From Desulfoluna limicola (GTDB taxonomy: Bacteria; Desulfobacterota; Desulfobacteria; Desulfobacterales; Desulfolunaceae), in assembly GCF_021654575.1 (NCBI RefSeq), contig NZ_AP024488.1, positions 1,860,001 through 1,924,000 on the forward strand: a stretch of 64,000 nucleotides of DNA, written 5' to 3'. Below, piece after piece: positions 53,812 through 64,000 of the stretch (position 1 is the stretch's first letter; the number at the start of each line of letters is the position of its first letter). The position numbers and the translations under genes are program-made. A model generated the notes under the pieces. It made no database searches. It had not been told where the DNA came from and was given only the letters and a program-made list of their open reading frames with translations.

Positions 53812-54318
53812 GCCCTGAAAGGTACAGGTCCCATCAAAACATGTCCCACGGTCACTTCTTGACCAACGGTCGTTTTCTTGGCACCAACCCTTCCCTTTAC
53901 GTGAGGTTCACCCCCCTTCCCCCTCCCATCCAATCCAGCTGAACCAGCACAACACACACCTGACAACCCCCATGATTTCATATCGTTACCCACACGCCAG
54001 CCGTCCACCCAATGGCAACCAACCCCTTGAACCCCATGGCGTGCCCCCCCACTTTAGCAACACAGAACCAACGACCTGTTTTTATTGACATTCAACCAAA
54101 CAACTTCTGAACTCGAAACGTTTTTTGGGTGACATTTACAGGTGAATCATTTATGACCTGATGACTGTATAGATATGATTGACACACATAACCGTGGCCC
54201 ACAAAACATCACACGCCATACACCAGAGCCCTCAGACACTCCCGGCCCGGTGTTTCGATTCGAGTTTTACCCGTCACGGCAATCCCATAGACCTAATAGT
54301 TTGGAGAGGAAAGCTCGC
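53812..54318. other. Intergenic region upstream of paaK, no gene seen
   Basis: Contains TTGACA at 54087 with a 17-base spacer to TGAACT, a weak promoter candidate, and no coding feature that I can support. Confidence 0.4.
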
Positions 54319-55620
54319 ATGATTTACGATATTGATTTTGAAACGATGCCGAGGGAAGCCTTGGAAGCGATTCAGCTCAGGCGACTTCAAACCACCCTTG
54401 AAAATGTTTACGCCAAGGTTCCCTTTTACAAGGAGAAGTTTAAAGAAGCGGGCATCGTACCCGGGGACATCAGGTCCCTTAACGACCTTTCCAAGCTTCC
54501 CTTTACCACCAAGCAGGATTTGAGGGACAACTACCCCTACGGTATGTTTGCCGTCCCCATGGAGAGTGTGGTGCGCATCCACGCCTCCTCCGGAACCACG
54601 GGGTCCCCCACCGTCGTCGGTTACACAAGGCGGGACATCGACAACTGGTCCGATCTCATGGCCCGTGCCCTCTGCGCTGGCGGCGCCACTCGCGGGGACA
54701 TCATCCACAATGCCTACGGATACGGGCTCTTTACCGGGGGCCTCGGGGTTCACTACGGTGCCGAAAAATTAGGCGCGTCCGTCATTCCCGTTTCCGGTGG
54801 CAACACCAAGCGCCAGATCGTCATCATGAGGGATTTCGGACCCACCATCCTTACCGCGACCCCATCCTACACCCTGCACCTGGCCGAAGTGGCCAAGGAG
54901 ATGGGCTTCTCCTTCTCCGACCTGAACTTCAAATTCGGCATCTTCGGTGCCGAACCCTGGAGTGAAGACATGCGAAAGGAGCTGGAGGAGACCCTTGGCA
55001 TCGACGCCGTAGACATCTACGGCCTCAGCGAGGTGATGGGGCCCGGCGTGGCCATCGAGTGCCACGAAGCCAAATGCGGCCTTCACATCTTCGAAGACCA
55101 TTTCATCCCCGAAATCATCGACCCCATCACCGGCGAGTCCCTTCCTTACGGAGAAACCGGAGAGCTGGTCTTCACCTCCATTACCAAGGAGGCCTTCCCC
55201 ATCATCCGGTACCGGACCCGTGACATCACCTCGCTCCACCCGGAGCCTTGCGTCTGTGGCCGCACGCACATTCGCATGAAGCGCGTCAGCGGCCGAACCG
55301 ACGACATGCTCATCATCCGTGGTGTCAACGTCTTCCCATCACAGATCGAGAGCGTGCTCATGAAGAGCTCCGAGACCACGCCCCACTATCAATTGGTGGT
55401 GGACCGCGAAAACAACCTCGATACCCTGACGGTGAAGGTGGAGGTAAGCGAAAGCCTCTTTGCTGATGAGATCAAGATGCTGCAGAACACGGAGAAAAAA
55501 ATCTCCAAGGATATCAAAGAGTATCTTGGCGTCTCCGCAAAAGTGAAACTGGTGGAGCCAAAATCCATTGCAAGAAGTGAAGGAAAAGCTGTAAGAGTCA
55601 TTGACAACAGACAGCGATAG
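54319..55620 (+). CDS. paaK: Phenylacetate-CoA ligase family protein
   Basis: A 433-residue AMP-forming acyl-CoA ligase of the PaaK type, the right length for the family. P-loop [14 protein letters not shown] near residue 92, [19 protein letters not shown], the RTRDIT hinge, and [15 protein letters not shown]. It activates arylacetate or related aromatic acids with CoA. The ATG at 54319 has GGAGAGGA upstream; the longer frame is rejected. In anaerobes it is often paired with an ACT protein gene, as here (125 bp apart). Confidence 0.93.
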   Translation: MIYDIDFETMPREALEAIQLRRLQTTLENVYAKVPFYKEKFKEAGIVPGDIRSLNDLSKLPFTTKQDLRDNYPYGMFAVPMESVVRIHASSGTTGSPTVVGYTRRDIDNWSDLMARALCAGGATRGDIIHNAYGYGLFTGGLGVHYGAEKLGASVIPVSGGNTKRQIVIMRDFGPTILTATPSYTLHLAEVAKEMGFSFSDLNFKFGIFGAEPWSEDMRKELEETLGIDAVDIYGLSEVMGPGVAIECHEAKCGLHIFEDHFIPEIIDPITGESLPYGETGELVFTSITKEAFPIIRYRTRDITSLHPEPCVCGRTHIRMKRVSGRTDDMLIIRGVNVFPSQIESVLMKSSETTPHYQLVVDRENNLDTLTVKVEVSESLFADEIKMLQNTEKKISKDIKEYLGVSAKVKLVEPKSIARSEGKAVRVIDNRQR

Positions 55621-55745
55621 ACCGAGAATAACGGAGATATCCGAGCCCGACACGAATAGTGAACCGGCCAACAAACAGTGGCCGGTTGGACGACGAAGCC
55701 ATCTCGTACTTAACCCATCACGATGCTCATGAAAGGAGGCCTTTG

Positions 55746-56174
55746 ATGCGCGTTGAACAGATATCCATATTTCTTGAGAACACAGGCGGGCGCATTGCCG
55801 AAGTGACCACGATTCTTTCCAATGCCTCAGTGAATATTCGCGCCCTTTCCCTTGCGGATACCACCGATTTCGGCGTGCTCAGGCTCATTGTCGATGACAA
55901 TGAGAAGGCGGAAAAAGCCCTGAAGGAAAACGGATTTTCCGTGGGAAAAACCAGTGTGGTGGCCGTGGCCGTCGAAGACAAGCCCGGTGGCCTCAACCGC
56001 ATTCTGATTCTCCTTGCCGAGGCAGACCTCAACGTGGAATACATGTACGCCTTGCAGCAGAGCGGAGACCACGCCGTCATGATCTTCCGTTTTGACAACA
56101 CCGATGAGGCCATCAAGCTTCTCGAAAGTGAAGGGATTCGCGTTTACAAAGCAAGCGAAGTCGCCTCGCTGTAA
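55746..56174 (+). CDS. Tandem ACT-domain protein
   Basis: A 142-residue protein of two ACT domains (about 1-65 and 70-140): QISIFLENTGGRIAEVTTIL and KPGGLNRILILLAEADLNVEYMY. ACT domains bind amino acids or similar ligands and regulate enzymes. AAAGGAGG precedes the ATG at 55746. Probably co-transcribed with the ligase gene, and it may sense aromatic amino acid-like effectors for it (inference from position). Confidence 0.9.
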   Translation: MRVEQISIFLENTGGRIAEVTTILSNASVNIRALSLADTTDFGVLRLIVDDNEKAEKALKENGFSVGKTSVVAVAVEDKPGGLNRILILLAEADLNVEYMYALQQSGDHAVMIFRFDNTDEAIKLLESEGIRVYKASEVASL

Positions 56175-56250
56175 GATCCAGGGCCGGGCACATGGCCCCT
56201 CGTTGCCGCACCTGCTGTTTCAAATGGCCCTGATACCATACAGACACATG

Positions 56251-56287
56251 AAGAGCGGAACCCCCTTAAAGGGCGTTCCGCTTTTTG
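56251..56287 (+). terminator. Terminator of the paaK-ACT unit
   Basis: AGAGCGGAACCCCCTT pairs with AAGGGCGTTCCGCTTT with a T run. Confidence 0.9.
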
Positions 56288-56306
56288 TCTTTGGAGTCCG
56301 TCCACC

Positions 56307-57425
56307 ATGACCGAAAACAACACGCGCCCCCTCTCAGCAGAACTGGAGCGCAGGCTCCTCCATGGCCTTCATCTGGAGTGGGAGTCCGCAAGGGACTGCA
56401 ACCCGGATCCACGGATCCGAAGCCTCATCCCGCCCCTCTTTGCCCTCAACGAGGCCAGGGGTACCCTTGCCCTCTGGAACAGCAAACGGCGCGAGATCTC
56501 CTTCAGCAGCCATTTTCTCTCCCATCACCCCTGGGATGCCGTAAGGGAGGTGCTCCTTCATGAAATGGCCCACCAGGCCGCAAGTGAGATCTTCCACGCA
56601 AAAGACGAGCCACCCCATGGCCCATCGTTTCGATCAGCCTGTGATATATTAGGTGCCAACCCCAAGGCATCCGGAAGCTACCCTAACCTCCGGGAACGCC
56701 TCGCCATGGACACCGCCTCCTCCGACGATGCCATCACACAGCGTATCCACAAGCTCTTCGCCCTTGCTCAAAGCAGCAACCCCCATGAATCGGAAGCAGC
56801 CCTTTCCAAGGCGAGGCTCCTCATGGAGAAATACCGCGTCGACACCCTTGATGCCCGCACCCCCCTCGATGAGTACACCACCATCTTCCTTGGAAAGCCT
56901 GCCCTGCGCCACCACCGGGAATCCTATGCCCTGGCCAACCTGCTCACCGAGCACTACTTCGTCCGCTGTATCTGGGCCATGGCCTGCGTGCTGGATAAGG
57001 AAAAAATGGGTCGTGTCCTTGAGGTCAGCGGTGCCCGTTCCCATGTCCTTATGGCTGAATATGTCTACCATTTTATCCTGAATACCATTGACCGATCCTG
57101 GCAAGAGATAGAAAGAGAGGGCGGAAATAAACGTGGGAGGTATCGCAAAAGCGATTTTGCCGAAGGGCTTGTGCAGGGATTTTCACAAAAGCTGAGGGCC
57201 GAAAAAGAGAAACGCGACACCTCCCTTCTTCCTGTATTGGTGGAAGACCCGGTGCTTGAGGCTTACATCGGCAGGCGCTACCCGCGGGTAGTCACGAGAA
57301 CCCGCCGCGTCAGACACGCGGACGCACACCTCATCAGCAAAGGAAAAGAAGCTGGAAAGCGCATGACCATTCGCCCCGGCGTGGACACAAAAAAGACGCC
57401 CGAAGGCGCCTTTCTTACAGACTGA
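56307..57425 (+). CDS. SprT-like metalloprotease domain and DUF2786 protein
   Basis: A 372-residue protein: N-terminal SprT-like zinc peptidase domain with HEMAHQ (H85, E86, H89) and a following HGPSF that gives the third ligand; DUF2786 near residues 136-180 (DDAITQRIHKLFALAQSSNP..EKYRV); a C-terminal region that is basic at the end. DUF2786 proteins are often of phage or DNA-processing nature but I see no phage genes here. GGAG at ten bases fits the ATG at 56307. It follows the terminator of the paaK unit by 19 bases. Role unknown. Confidence 0.85.
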   Translation: MTENNTRPLSAELERRLLHGLHLEWESARDCNPDPRIRSLIPPLFALNEARGTLALWNSKRREISFSSHFLSHHPWDAVREVLLHEMAHQAASEIFHAKDEPPHGPSFRSACDILGANPKASGSYPNLRERLAMDTASSDDAITQRIHKLFALAQSSNPHESEAALSKARLLMEKYRVDTLDARTPLDEYTTIFLGKPALRHHRESYALANLLTEHYFVRCIWAMACVLDKEKMGRVLEVSGARSHVLMAEYVYHFILNTIDRSWQEIEREGGNKRGRYRKSDFAEGLVQGFSQKLRAEKEKRDTSLLPVLVEDPVLEAYIGRRYPRVVTRTRRVRHADAHLISKGKEAGKRMTIRPGVDTKKTPEGAFLTD

Positions 57426-57440
57426 AAAACAAAATACCCC

Positions 57441-57826
57441 TGCCTCCGGCGGCCAAGGGCTGAGCCCTTGGAACCCAGGTTCGCAAATGCTCCGTCCCTT
57501 CGTTCCTCGGGAACGTCACATTTGCTGACGGGCTGCGCCCGTGAACAACCGCTGTGGTTGCTTCACCTTCTTCGTGCACTTCGTGGTTTAACCCGGAAAT
57601 TGAAATCTGAAGACAATCAAATGTCAAATTGCTTGTACCCGGAATAGCTGCAGCGTCAAGGTGTGCCACCTCAAGGACTTATTTTAAAGCGCAATTGCCT
57701 GTGTCGCCTTCCCCGGCTGTTCGACAAACCGTTCATATAGGACAGATACCACAAGTAGATGCGCGACGCCTTTAGAGCATCGATTGACCGGGGATCCATG
57801 TGTGCATTCCGACACCGCCAGAAAAT
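57441..57826. repeat. Extended mosaic repeat, long form
   Basis: GCCTCCGGCGG, AAGGGCTGAGCCCTT palindrome, variable GCAAATG/CATTTGC hairpin, CGGGCTGCGCCCG, then further on TTCCCCGGCTGT and TGACCGGGGATCCATGT. It is colinear with 40582-40919 and defines a long form. Confidence 0.75.
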
Positions 57827-57917
57827 GACGGCAACCTTCCACCTGTGCACTTATGACACGCTGTGCTTAATCACGCAGATGGTGGGAATGCGGATGCAAA
57901 CAGCCTAAAAAATGACA

Positions 57918-57974
57918 CCCGATGCGCATTCGCCAATCTGGGGTCCAGGGGATCATCCCCTGGCCGCCGGAGGC
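57918..57974 (-). repeat. Partial mosaic repeat before the HIT gene stop
   Basis: ATGCGCATTCGCC, then GGGGTCCAGGGGATCATCCCCTGG and CCGCCGGAGGC, in inverse orientation. Confidence 0.75.
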
Positions 57975-57983
57975 TCTTTTTAT

Positions 57984-58319
57984 CTACCCCCGATCAAATC
58001 CCCCGACAAGATGCAGGTGGAGGTGAAAGACCTCCTGGCCGCCGCCTTTCTCCACGTTAAAGAAAACTCGGTACCCGGACTGGTCGGTTCCCTCTTTCAC
58101 GGCGAGGCCTTTGGCCACGGTCATCATCCTGCCCAAGAGCGCTTCATCCACCGCCTCGATATCGTTGATGCTTCGAATGTGCTTACGGGGAATGATCAGA
58201 AGATGAACCGGGGCTTTGGGATTGATGTCCCGAATGGCGATCATGTCATCGTCTTCGTAGATAAATTCAGAGGGGATCTCTTTGCCAATAATCTTGCAGA
58301 AAATGCAGTCAGCAGCCAC
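57984..58319 (-). CDS. HIT family protein (HinT-like)
   Basis: A 111-residue purine-nucleoside phosphoramidase of the histidine triad family: CIFCKIIGKEIPS at the start and HLHLHLVGG at the end with the triad histidines. Such proteins hydrolyse AMP-lysine or similar adenylates in the cytosol. The GTG at 58319 has AAAGGAG at five bases and gives the normal family N-terminus; ATGs at 58337 and 58334 lack a site. Confidence 0.93.
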   Translation of the reverse strand: MAADCIFCKIIGKEIPSEFIYEDDDMIAIRDINPKAPVHLLIIPRKHIRSINDIEAVDEALLGRMMTVAKGLAVKEGTDQSGYRVFFNVEKGGGQEVFHLHLHLVGGFDRG

Positions 58320-58346
58320 AGCCACTCCTTTCATCATAAATTATCA

Positions 58347-58538
58347 ATAAGCATTCAGCTCAATATTGCCTCCGGCGGCCCTGCCGGGGGCCAAACTTAT
58401 GAAAAGTTTGATAAACAGGTTTTAAAAAATGCTCCTTGGTGGCGCGCGAATTAAACGCGGATGTGATATGCCCCGAGGATCGAAGGGCAAAGCGCATCCG
58501 CAACCTGCTTTCAGGGGCATGCTGAGCTGAATAGTTAC
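58347..58538. repeat. Mosaic repeat bounded by inverted ends
   Basis: CAGCTCAATATTGCCTCCGG at the left, a GCGGATG (58457-58463) with CATCCGC (58495-58501) variable hairpin around CCCCGAGGATCGAAGGG in the middle, then GCTGAGCTGAATAGTTAC at the right end. A compact copy showing the inverted ends well. Confidence 0.85.
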
Positions 58539-58540
58539 TA

Positions 58541-59236
58541 TTATCGTGTAGAGAACGTATCGGACCAGGACCCGATGCGATCTTCTCCCTTCAGGGCTTC
58601 GGAAAGTTCCTCAAGAAACCGGGTGCGAGGAATCTCTTCGGCCCCGAATCGCAACAGGTGGTCGGTGGTTACCTGGCAATCGATAAAATCGAAGCCTTCG
58701 TGTTGCAAAAATCGCACGAGTTGAACAAAACAGAGCTTTGAGGCGTCTGGCCTGCGGGCAAACATCGACTCCCCGAAAAAAGCACGCCCCAAAGAGACCC
58801 CGTAGAGGCCTCCCACCAGCTCGTCGCCCTCCCACGCCTCCACGGAATGGGCATACCCGGCCTTGTGCAGGGCTGTGTAGGCCTCCTGCATCTCATCCAC
58901 AATCCAGGTGCCCTCTTCCTCGGCTCGCCTGATGGTCGCGCAATGGGAAATCACGTGCGAAAACGCCCGGTCCATGGTGACCCGGTAGGATCCTCGTTTC
59001 AACGTTTTCCGCAAGGAACGGTTCACCACCAGTTTTTCGGGGTAGAGGACCAACCTGGGATCAGGTGACCACCAGAGGATGGGTTCGCCGGGGCTGTACC
59101 AGGGGAAGATGCCCATGGAGTAGGCAAGGATCAGACGATTTACAGTGAGGTCTCCCCCCAATGCCAGCAGCCCGTCCTCGCGGGAGAGCTGTGGCGGAGG
59201 AAAGGAGACCTGGTCAGACAACTGAAACAACGGCAT
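58541..59236 (-). CDS. aat: Leucyl/phenylalanyl-tRNA--protein transferase
   Basis: A 231-residue enzyme that attaches Leu or Phe to N-terminal Arg or Lys of proteins, marking them for ClpS-ClpAP. Motifs: GIFPWYSPGEPILWWSPDPR, SVEAWEGDELVGGLYGVSLGRAFFGESMF. AAGGTGA before the ATG. Same strand and next to clpA (11-base gap), so an N-end rule operon. Confidence 0.96.
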   Translation of the reverse strand: MPLFQLSDQVSFPPPQLSREDGLLALGGDLTVNRLILAYSMGIFPWYSPGEPILWWSPDPRLVLYPEKLVVNRSLRKTLKRGSYRVTMDRAFSHVISHCATIRRAEEEGTWIVDEMQEAYTALHKAGYAHSVEAWEGDELVGGLYGVSLGRAFFGESMFARRPDASKLCFVQLVRFLQHEGFDFIDCQVTTDHLLRFGAEEIPRTRFLEELSEALKGEDRIGSWSDTFSTR

Positions 59237-59247
59237 GAATCGTCACC

Positions 59248-61491
59248 TTATGAAAAGCTGAAGGTGAGCTCATCCTGCCGGAGACCGATGGTGACAGTGC
59301 CCCCTTTGGAGAGTTTTCCAAAGAGGAGTTCATCGGCCAGCAGGTCCTTGATGGAGGTTTGAATCAACCGCCCCAGGGGCCGTGCCCCATAATCGGAATC
59401 GTAGCCCTTCACGGCCAGCCAGTTCCGTGCCTTGGGTGTCACCTTAAGCTGCACCTTTCGCTCGGCAAGCTGGACCTTCATCTCAGCCATGAATTTATCG
59501 ACGATCATCTCCATCACTTGTTCCGACAGAGCGTTGAAGGTGATGATGGCATCCAGGCGGTTTCGGAACTCGGGGCTGAAGATCCGCTCAATGGCTGAAC
59601 GCCCCTTGCCCTCGATCTCCCCTTTCGGGCTGCCGAAGCCGATGGTTTTGGTACTCATCTCCCGGGCACCGGCGTTGGAGCTCATGAGAATCACCACATT
59701 ACGGAAGTCGGCTTTCTTGCCGTTGTTGTCCGTCAGGGTGCCATGGTCCATCACCTGAAGCAGGATGTTGATGAGGTCGGGGTGGGCTTTTTCAATCTCA
59801 TCCATCAACAGCACGCAATGGGGGGTCTTGCGAACACGCTCGGTAAGAAGACCGCCCTGTTCGAACCCCACATATCCGGGAGGCGCCCCGATGAGGCGTG
59901 CCACGGCATGCTTTTCCATGTATTCACTCATGTCAAAGCGCAGGAACTCCACCCCCAGATTAAGGGCGAGTTGCTTGGCAACCTCAGTCTTTCCAACACC
60001 CGTGGGGCCGGAAAAGAGAAAGGAACCGATGGGCTTGTCGGGAATGGAGAGCCCGGCACGGGAGCGCTTGATGGCGGTGACAAGGCCGTCCAAGGCCTCA
60101 TCCTGCCCGAAAATGGCCTGCTTCATGCGTTTGCTGAGGGTCTTGAGGCGATCCCGGTCAGACTTTGAAACGCTCCGGGCAGGAATTTTGGCAATGATGG
60201 CCACCACCTTCTCCATATCAGCCACCCGCACTTTCCGGGAGGTATCCTTCTCGTCAAGGCGCTTGAGCACCCCGGCCTCATCGATCACATCAATGGCTTT
60301 GTCCGGCAGGTGCCGATCGTTGATGTGCTTGAACGAGAGATCTGCCGCAGCTTCGATGGACGCCGACGTGTAGTGAACCTCGTGGTGGGATTCAAACCGA
60401 TCCTTGAGCCCGTTTAAAATCTCCACGGTTTCGGCCACAGTGGGCTCACTGATATCGATCTTTTCAAATCGCCTGGATAGGGCGCGGTCTTTTTCAAAAT
60501 TATTTTTATACTCTTCGTAGGTGGTGGACCCCATGCACCGCAGTTCACCATTTCCAAGCACGGGTTTCAGCATGTTGGAGGCATCGATGGAGCCGCTGCT
60601 TGTGGCCCCTGCGCCCACAACCGTATGGATTTCGTCAATGTAAAGAATCACATTGGGAATCGCTTTCAGCGCCTCGATGACCCCTTTCATCCGCTTTTCA
60701 AAGTCACCCCGGAACTTGGTCCCGGCGAGAACAGCCGGCAGGTCGAGGGAGTAGATCCGGGTCCCTTTAAGGGGCGCAGGCACCACGCCTGTGGCAATCA
60801 TCTGGGCGAGGCCTTCGGCAAGGGCGGTTTTTCCCACCCCGGGATCACCGACAAAGATCGGGTTGTTTTTACGACGTCGCAACAGCACCTGCACAATGCG
60901 CTGCATTTCGCGCTGCCGCCCGATAAGGGGATCAAGGGCCCCCTCAAGGGCCCTTTCCACGAGGTCCACGGTATAGAGCTTAAGGGGATCAGTCTCGTCT
61001 TTCTCTTCACGGGCATCCCCGCCGTCAGACCCGGGCTGGGAATCACCGGCAGGGGTCTGTTTCTGCTCCTGCTCATGGGAGATATAGCGAAGGACCGAAA
61101 GGCGTGTCACCCCTTCGGACTCGAGAAAATAGCTGGCATGGGAGTCCCGTTCCTGAAAGATGGACGCGATGACATCGCCAACCTCCACCTCTTTTTTCTC
61201 TGCGGAACGCACATGGGAAACGGCACGCTGAATCACACGCTGAAACCCCAGGGTCTGCTGAAGCACATAGTCTTCGGAGCCCTCGAGTTTTTCGATCTTC
61301 TCCTGAAGAAACGTATCCACCTTGCCCTTGAGTTCAATGGTATCTCCGCCACAGCTTTCGATAATATCTATCCCTGTGGGGTCATGAAGGATGGCAAACA
61401 GCACATGCTCAATGCAGACATATTCATGCCGTCTTTTTTTTGCTTCGCGAACGGCAAAGCCCAAGGTTGCGCTGAGTTCTCTGCTTATCAT
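59248..61491 (-). CDS. clpA: ATP-dependent Clp protease ATPase subunit ClpA
   Basis: A 747-residue AAA+ unfoldase that feeds ClpP. N-terminal double Clp repeat, D1 with Walker A GDPGVGKT (215-222) and [10 protein letters not shown]2 with GPTGVGKT and [11 protein letters not shown], and the long middle without the ClpB-type M-domain coiled coil. Its start overlaps the clpS stop by four bases (ATGA), so translation is coupled. Confidence 0.97.
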   Translation of the reverse strand: MISRELSATLGFAVREAKKRRHEYVCIEHVLFAILHDPTGIDIIESCGGDTIELKGKVDTFLQEKIEKLEGSEDYVLQQTLGFQRVIQRAVSHVRSAEKKEVEVGDVIASIFQERDSHASYFLESEGVTRLSVLRYISHEQEQKQTPAGDSQPGSDGGDAREEKDETDPLKLYTVDLVERALEGALDPLIGRQREMQRIVQVLLRRRKNNPIFVGDPGVGKTALAEGLAQMIATGVVPAPLKGTRIYSLDLPAVLAGTKFRGDFEKRMKGVIEALKAIPNVILYIDEIHTVVGAGATSSGSIDASNMLKPVLGNGELRCMGSTTYEEYKNNFEKDRALSRRFEKIDISEPTVAETVEILNGLKDRFESHHEVHYTSASIEAAADLSFKHINDRHLPDKAIDVIDEAGVLKRLDEKDTSRKVRVADMEKVVAIIAKIPARSVSKSDRDRLKTLSKRMKQAIFGQDEALDGLVTAIKRSRAGLSIPDKPIGSFLFSGPTGVGKTEVAKQLALNLGVEFLRFDMSEYMEKHAVARLIGAPPGYVGFEQGGLLTERVRKTPHCVLLMDEIEKAHPDLINILLQVMDHGTLTDNNGKKADFRNVVILMSSNAGAREMSTKTIGFGSPKGEIEGKGRSAIERIFSPEFRNRLDAIITFNALSEQVMEMIVDKFMAEMKVQLAERKVQLKVTPKARNWLAVKGYDSDYGARPLGRLIQTSIKDLLADELLFGKLSKGGTVTIGLRQDELTFSFS

Positions 61492-61808
61492 AGGTCGTTT
61501 CTCTCCATAATACTTCGCAAAGGGTAACCGCTTTCTTCGGCTATTTCATGGACGGTATCCACCTTGGTTTCAGCCACCTCATACGTATAAACGCCACACA
61601 ACCCTTTGCCCTGGTGGTGAACGAGAAGCATAATGGCATTGGCGTCTTCGCGTGACTTACGAAACACAGTCATCAGGATGTCCACCACAAAGTCCATCGG
61701 GGTGTAATCATCATTGATGAGGTAGACCCGATACATGGGCGGCTCTTCCAGCCTGGTCTCCCTGTCGACCTCTAACTCTTCTTGCAGATCGGGATGATTC
61801 TCGGCCAT
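61488..61808 (-). CDS. clpS: ClpS adaptor of the N-end rule pathway
   Basis: A 106-residue adaptor that binds N-terminal bulky residues and hands substrates to ClpA. Family core: PPMYRVYLINDDYTPMDFVV and the KGLCGVYTYEVAETKV segment. First of the clpS-clpA-aat set, which together holds recognition, unfolding and tagging. clpP is not in the window. Confidence 0.96.
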   Translation of the reverse strand: MAENHPDLQEELEVDRETRLEEPPMYRVYLINDDYTPMDFVVDILMTVFRKSREDANAIMLLVHHQGKGLCGVYTYEVAETKVDTVHEIAEESGYPLRSIMERNDL

Positions 61809-61863
61809 GGGTCACTCATACCCCCTGAAATCCTACCGTTGAAATTATAACACAGAATAAGGC

Positions 61864-61961
61864 AAAAAAGCATCGACGATCACCAGCCAGAGGATTGCGT
61901 ACGCTCAAGAGACGTAAAGGCACGCACACCATTTAACCTTGCAGGGAACATCGATGCTTTT
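61864..61961. repeat. Inverted repeat between secA and clpS
   Basis: AAAAGCATCGA (61866-61876) and TCGATGCTTTT (61951-61961) are perfect 11-base arms 74 bases apart; on the minus strand the second to be transcribed is followed by a T run. It could end secA transcription as a long hairpin or mark a small RNA. Confidence 0.6.
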
Positions 61962-61985
61962 GTTATCAAAAGGCAACCCAACCGA

Positions 61986-64000
61986 TCAGGCTTGGCCGCA
62001 GCATTTTTTGTATTTTTTCCCGCTTCCGCAGGAGCAGGGGTCGTTTCGCCCCACCTTGCTGTCCGCTTTCCTGGCGGGCTGTTTCGTGGCACCGCCCTCA
62101 TTATGGGAGTACGAGAGGTCCGATTGATTTCGATCGGGATTTACCTCCTCCACCTGCTCGGGCTCGGCAATCTGGATCCGGAACAAAATGGCCACCACCT
62201 CTTCCTGGATGCGTTCAATCATGGCCTGGAACATCTCAAAACCCTCTTTCTTGTAGACAATGAGAGGGTTCTGCTGTGCGTAGCCTCGAAGGCCGACGCC
62301 CTCTTTAAGGTGGTCCATGGAGAGAAGGTGGTCTTTCCAGTGGTTGTCCACGGTCTGAAGGATCACGTACCGCTCAAGCTGACGGAACTGCTCCGACCCG
62401 ATCAGAGCCTCCTTGCCGTTCATGATCGCCAGGACATGCTCATTCACCAGTTCGGATAACGTATCACGGGTGAGGTCATTGCCTGAGGAGTCCACGGTAA
62501 GGGTGGTGTTGAAATGGCTGCCCATCAACTGGTTAAAAGACTCCCAGTCCCATGACGCGGGCAGGGCCTTCTCCACAGCGACCTGGGAAGAGATGTTCCA
62601 GGCGATGCCTTCCACCATGCGCAGCACTTCGTCGTGGAGGTCTCCGCCCCGCAGGGCTTCGCGACGTTGGCGGTAGATCACTTCACGCTGCTTGTTCATG
62701 ACATCATCGTATTCGAGGATATGCTTACGAATATCGAAGTTGTGGCCTTCCACTTTCCTCTGGGCGTTTTCAATGGCCCGGGAAATAAGGCGGTGTTCAA
62801 TGGGCTCCCCGTCTTCAAGCCCCAAGCGCTCCATGATGGCGGTGATGCGTTCCCCACCGAAGATACGAAGCAGATCGTCTTCCAGGGAGAGAAAGTATCG
62901 AGAGATGCCGGGGTCACCCTGACGACCGGAGCGGCCACGAAGCTGATTGTCAATACGGCGGCTGTCATGACGCTCGGTGCCCAGAATGTAAAGGCCGCCA
63001 AGCTCCGTCACCCCTTCCCCCAACACGATGTCGGTGCCTCGACCGGCCATGTTGGTGGAGAGGGTCACTGCCCCCTTCTGGCCGGCCATGGCGACGATCT
63101 CCGCCTCCTTGCCGTGGTGCTTTGCGTTGAGGACCTCGTGCTTGACGCCCTTCTTGCTCAGCTTCTTGCTGAGCTGCTCGGACATGTCGATGGAGATGGT
63201 CCCCACAAGCACGGGCTGGCCGGTCTTATGGACATTGATGATCTCTTCGGCCACCGCATCGAACTTCTCCTTGCGGGTCTTATAAATCACATCCGGCCTG
63301 TCGTTCCGAATCATGGGCTTGTTGGTGGGAATCACCAGGCAATCAAGTCCATAGATCTTCATAAATTCTTCCGCCTCGGTCATGGCCGTACCGGTCATAC
63401 CGCAGAGCGTGTCGTACATCCGAAAGTAGTTCTGAAAGGTGATGGAGGCAAGGGTCTGGTTTTCGTTTTCGATGCGCACCTTTTCCTTGGCTTCAAGGGC
63501 CTGATGCAGGCCTTCGCTGTAGCGCCGCCCTTCCATGAGGCGACCGGTAAACTCATCAACGATCACCACCTTGCCGTCCTTGACGATGTAGTCGGTATCG
63601 CGCTTGAAGGCGTAATGGGCCTTGAGCCCCTGGTTCACGTGGTGAAGGACTTCAATGTTCGACGGATCGAAGAGGTTCTCCACATTCAGCTTGGTTTCGG
63701 CCTTCTGAACCCCCTCGTCGGTCAGGGTGACACTCCGGGATTTTTCATCCACGGTAAAATCCGCCTCTTCTTTGAAGAAGGGCATGATGCTGTCCACCAG
63801 ACCGTAGAGCTGGGTGGACTGCTCCGCAGGCCCTGAAATGATGAGCGGGGTTCGTGCTTCGTCGATAAGGATACTGTCCACCTCATCCACGATGGCAAAG
63901 TTGAGGTCGCGCTGGACCAGTTGCTCCCGCGAGAACTTCATGTTGTCACGAAGGTAGTCGAACCCGAACTCGTTGTTGGTCCCGTAGGTGATATCGGCGT
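61986..64000 (-). CDS. secA: Protein translocase subunit SecA (C-terminal part, 5' end outside window)
   Basis: The frame is open to the last base of the window, so only the beginning of the gene is missing. Visible motifs: [17 protein letters not shown] and [20 protein letters not shown] (NBD1), [36 protein letters not shown], the RSGRQGDPG segment, and a C-terminal zinc site [13 protein letters not shown] that binds SecB. SecA is the ATPase motor of the Sec export pathway. It lies upstream of clpS on the same strand but is separated by the inverted repeat. Confidence 0.98.
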   Translation of the reverse strand, partial: ADITYGTNNEFGFDYLRDNMKFSREQLVQRDLNFAIVDEVDSILIDEARTPLIISGPAEQSTQLYGLVDSIMPFFKEEADFTVDEKSRSVTLTDEGVQKAETKLNVENLFDPSNIEVLHHVNQGLKAHYAFKRDTDYIVKDGKVVIVDEFTGRLMEGRRYSEGLHQALEAKEKVRIENENQTLASITFQNYFRMYDTLCGMTGTAMTEAEEFMKIYGLDCLVIPTNKPMIRNDRPDVIYKTRKEKFDAVAEEIINVHKTGQPVLVGTISIDMSEQLSKKLSKKGVKHEVLNAKHHGKEAEIVAMAGQKGAVTLSTNMAGRGTDIVLGEGVTELGGLYILGTERHDSRRIDNQLRGRSGRQGDPGISRYFLSLEDDLLRIFGGERITAIMERLGLEDGEPIEHRLISRAIENAQRKVEGHNFDIRKHILEYDDVMNKQREVIYRQRREALRGGDLHDEVLRMVEGIAWNISSQVAVEKALPASWDWESFNQLMGSHFNTTLTVDSSGNDLTRDTLSELVNEHVLAIMNGKEALIGSEQFRQLERYVILQTVDNHWKDHLLSMDHLKEGVGLRGYAQQNPLIVYKKEGFEMFQAMIERIQEEVVAILFRIQIAEPEQVEEVNPDRNQSDLSYSHNEGGATKQPARKADSKVGRNDPCSCGSGKKYKKCCGQA

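Noticed and set aside
57415..57669. 84-residue minus-strand frame after the SprT-like gene
   Set aside because: Most of it is repeat sequence read in another frame.

Overview
The window looks like a chromosomal segment of a moderately GC-rich Desulfobacterota bacterium, probably a Desulfobacterales-type sulfate reducer. The inference rests on several features together: a complete futalosine menaquinone pathway, a phenylacetate-CoA ligase paired with an ACT-domain protein, a def-fmt-rsmB-PASTA-rpe order, a sigma-54 type ammonium transporter promoter, and many DMT, MATE and hybrid-kinase accessory genes. No phage, plasmid, CRISPR array or insertion sequence transposase was seen.

Layout. 1-8.2 kb: tail of an unknown gene, a HAD phosphatase, a large EndoQ-like PHP nuclease fused to a UvrD helicase, ribF, and two tRNA-Leu(CAG) genes. 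8.2-16.4 kb: hybrid histidine kinase, MATE exporter, a small duplicated-motif protein, amt with a sigma-54 promoter, and a DUF2721-type membrane protein. 16.7-20.9 kb: four cold-shock protein genes, each with its own promoter, a leader of about 115 nt and mostly its own terminator, then a third copy of the tRNA-Leu cassette. 21-25 kb: small hypothetical genes, two GNAT acetyltransferases and an EamA exporter. 25.5-31.6 kb: housekeeping run def, fmt, rsmB, PASTA protein, rpe, aroQ. 31.8-40.5 kb: menaquinone biosynthesis genes (tetR-mqnB-mqnD on plus, mqnE-mqnC-deaminase-mqnA on minus), which together cover chorismate to 1,4-dihydroxy-6-naphthoate. 41.9-46.7 kb: an unrecognised divergent cluster made of a zinc-ribbon coiled-coil protein, a small protein, a ParA-like ATPase with a changed Walker A motif, and a protein with seven 28-residue acidic repeats and a formylglycine-enzyme-like domain that lacks the catalytic cysteines. 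46.9-57.4 kb: M24 peptidase, XerC/D recombinase, SHOCT protein, galE, CpsB-like phosphatase, crotonase, paaK, ACT protein, SprT/DUF2786 protein. 57.9-64 kb: HIT protein, the N-end rule set aat-clpA-clpS, and most of secA.

The strongest unexplained structure is in the gaps between genes. About two dozen intergenic stretches carry a mosaic repeat family. Better-preserved copies are bounded by inverted ends (GTAACTATTCAGCT next to GCCTCCGGCGG) and built from a few modules. One module is a hairpin whose central block (CCCGAGGAACGAGGG or its complement) is conserved while its arms differ from copy to copy yet remain complementary. This looks like a non-autonomous, MITE-like family under selection for structure; no transposase for it is in the window.

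All coordinates and starts were read by eye. Functions come from recognised motifs and family knowledge, not from database searches.
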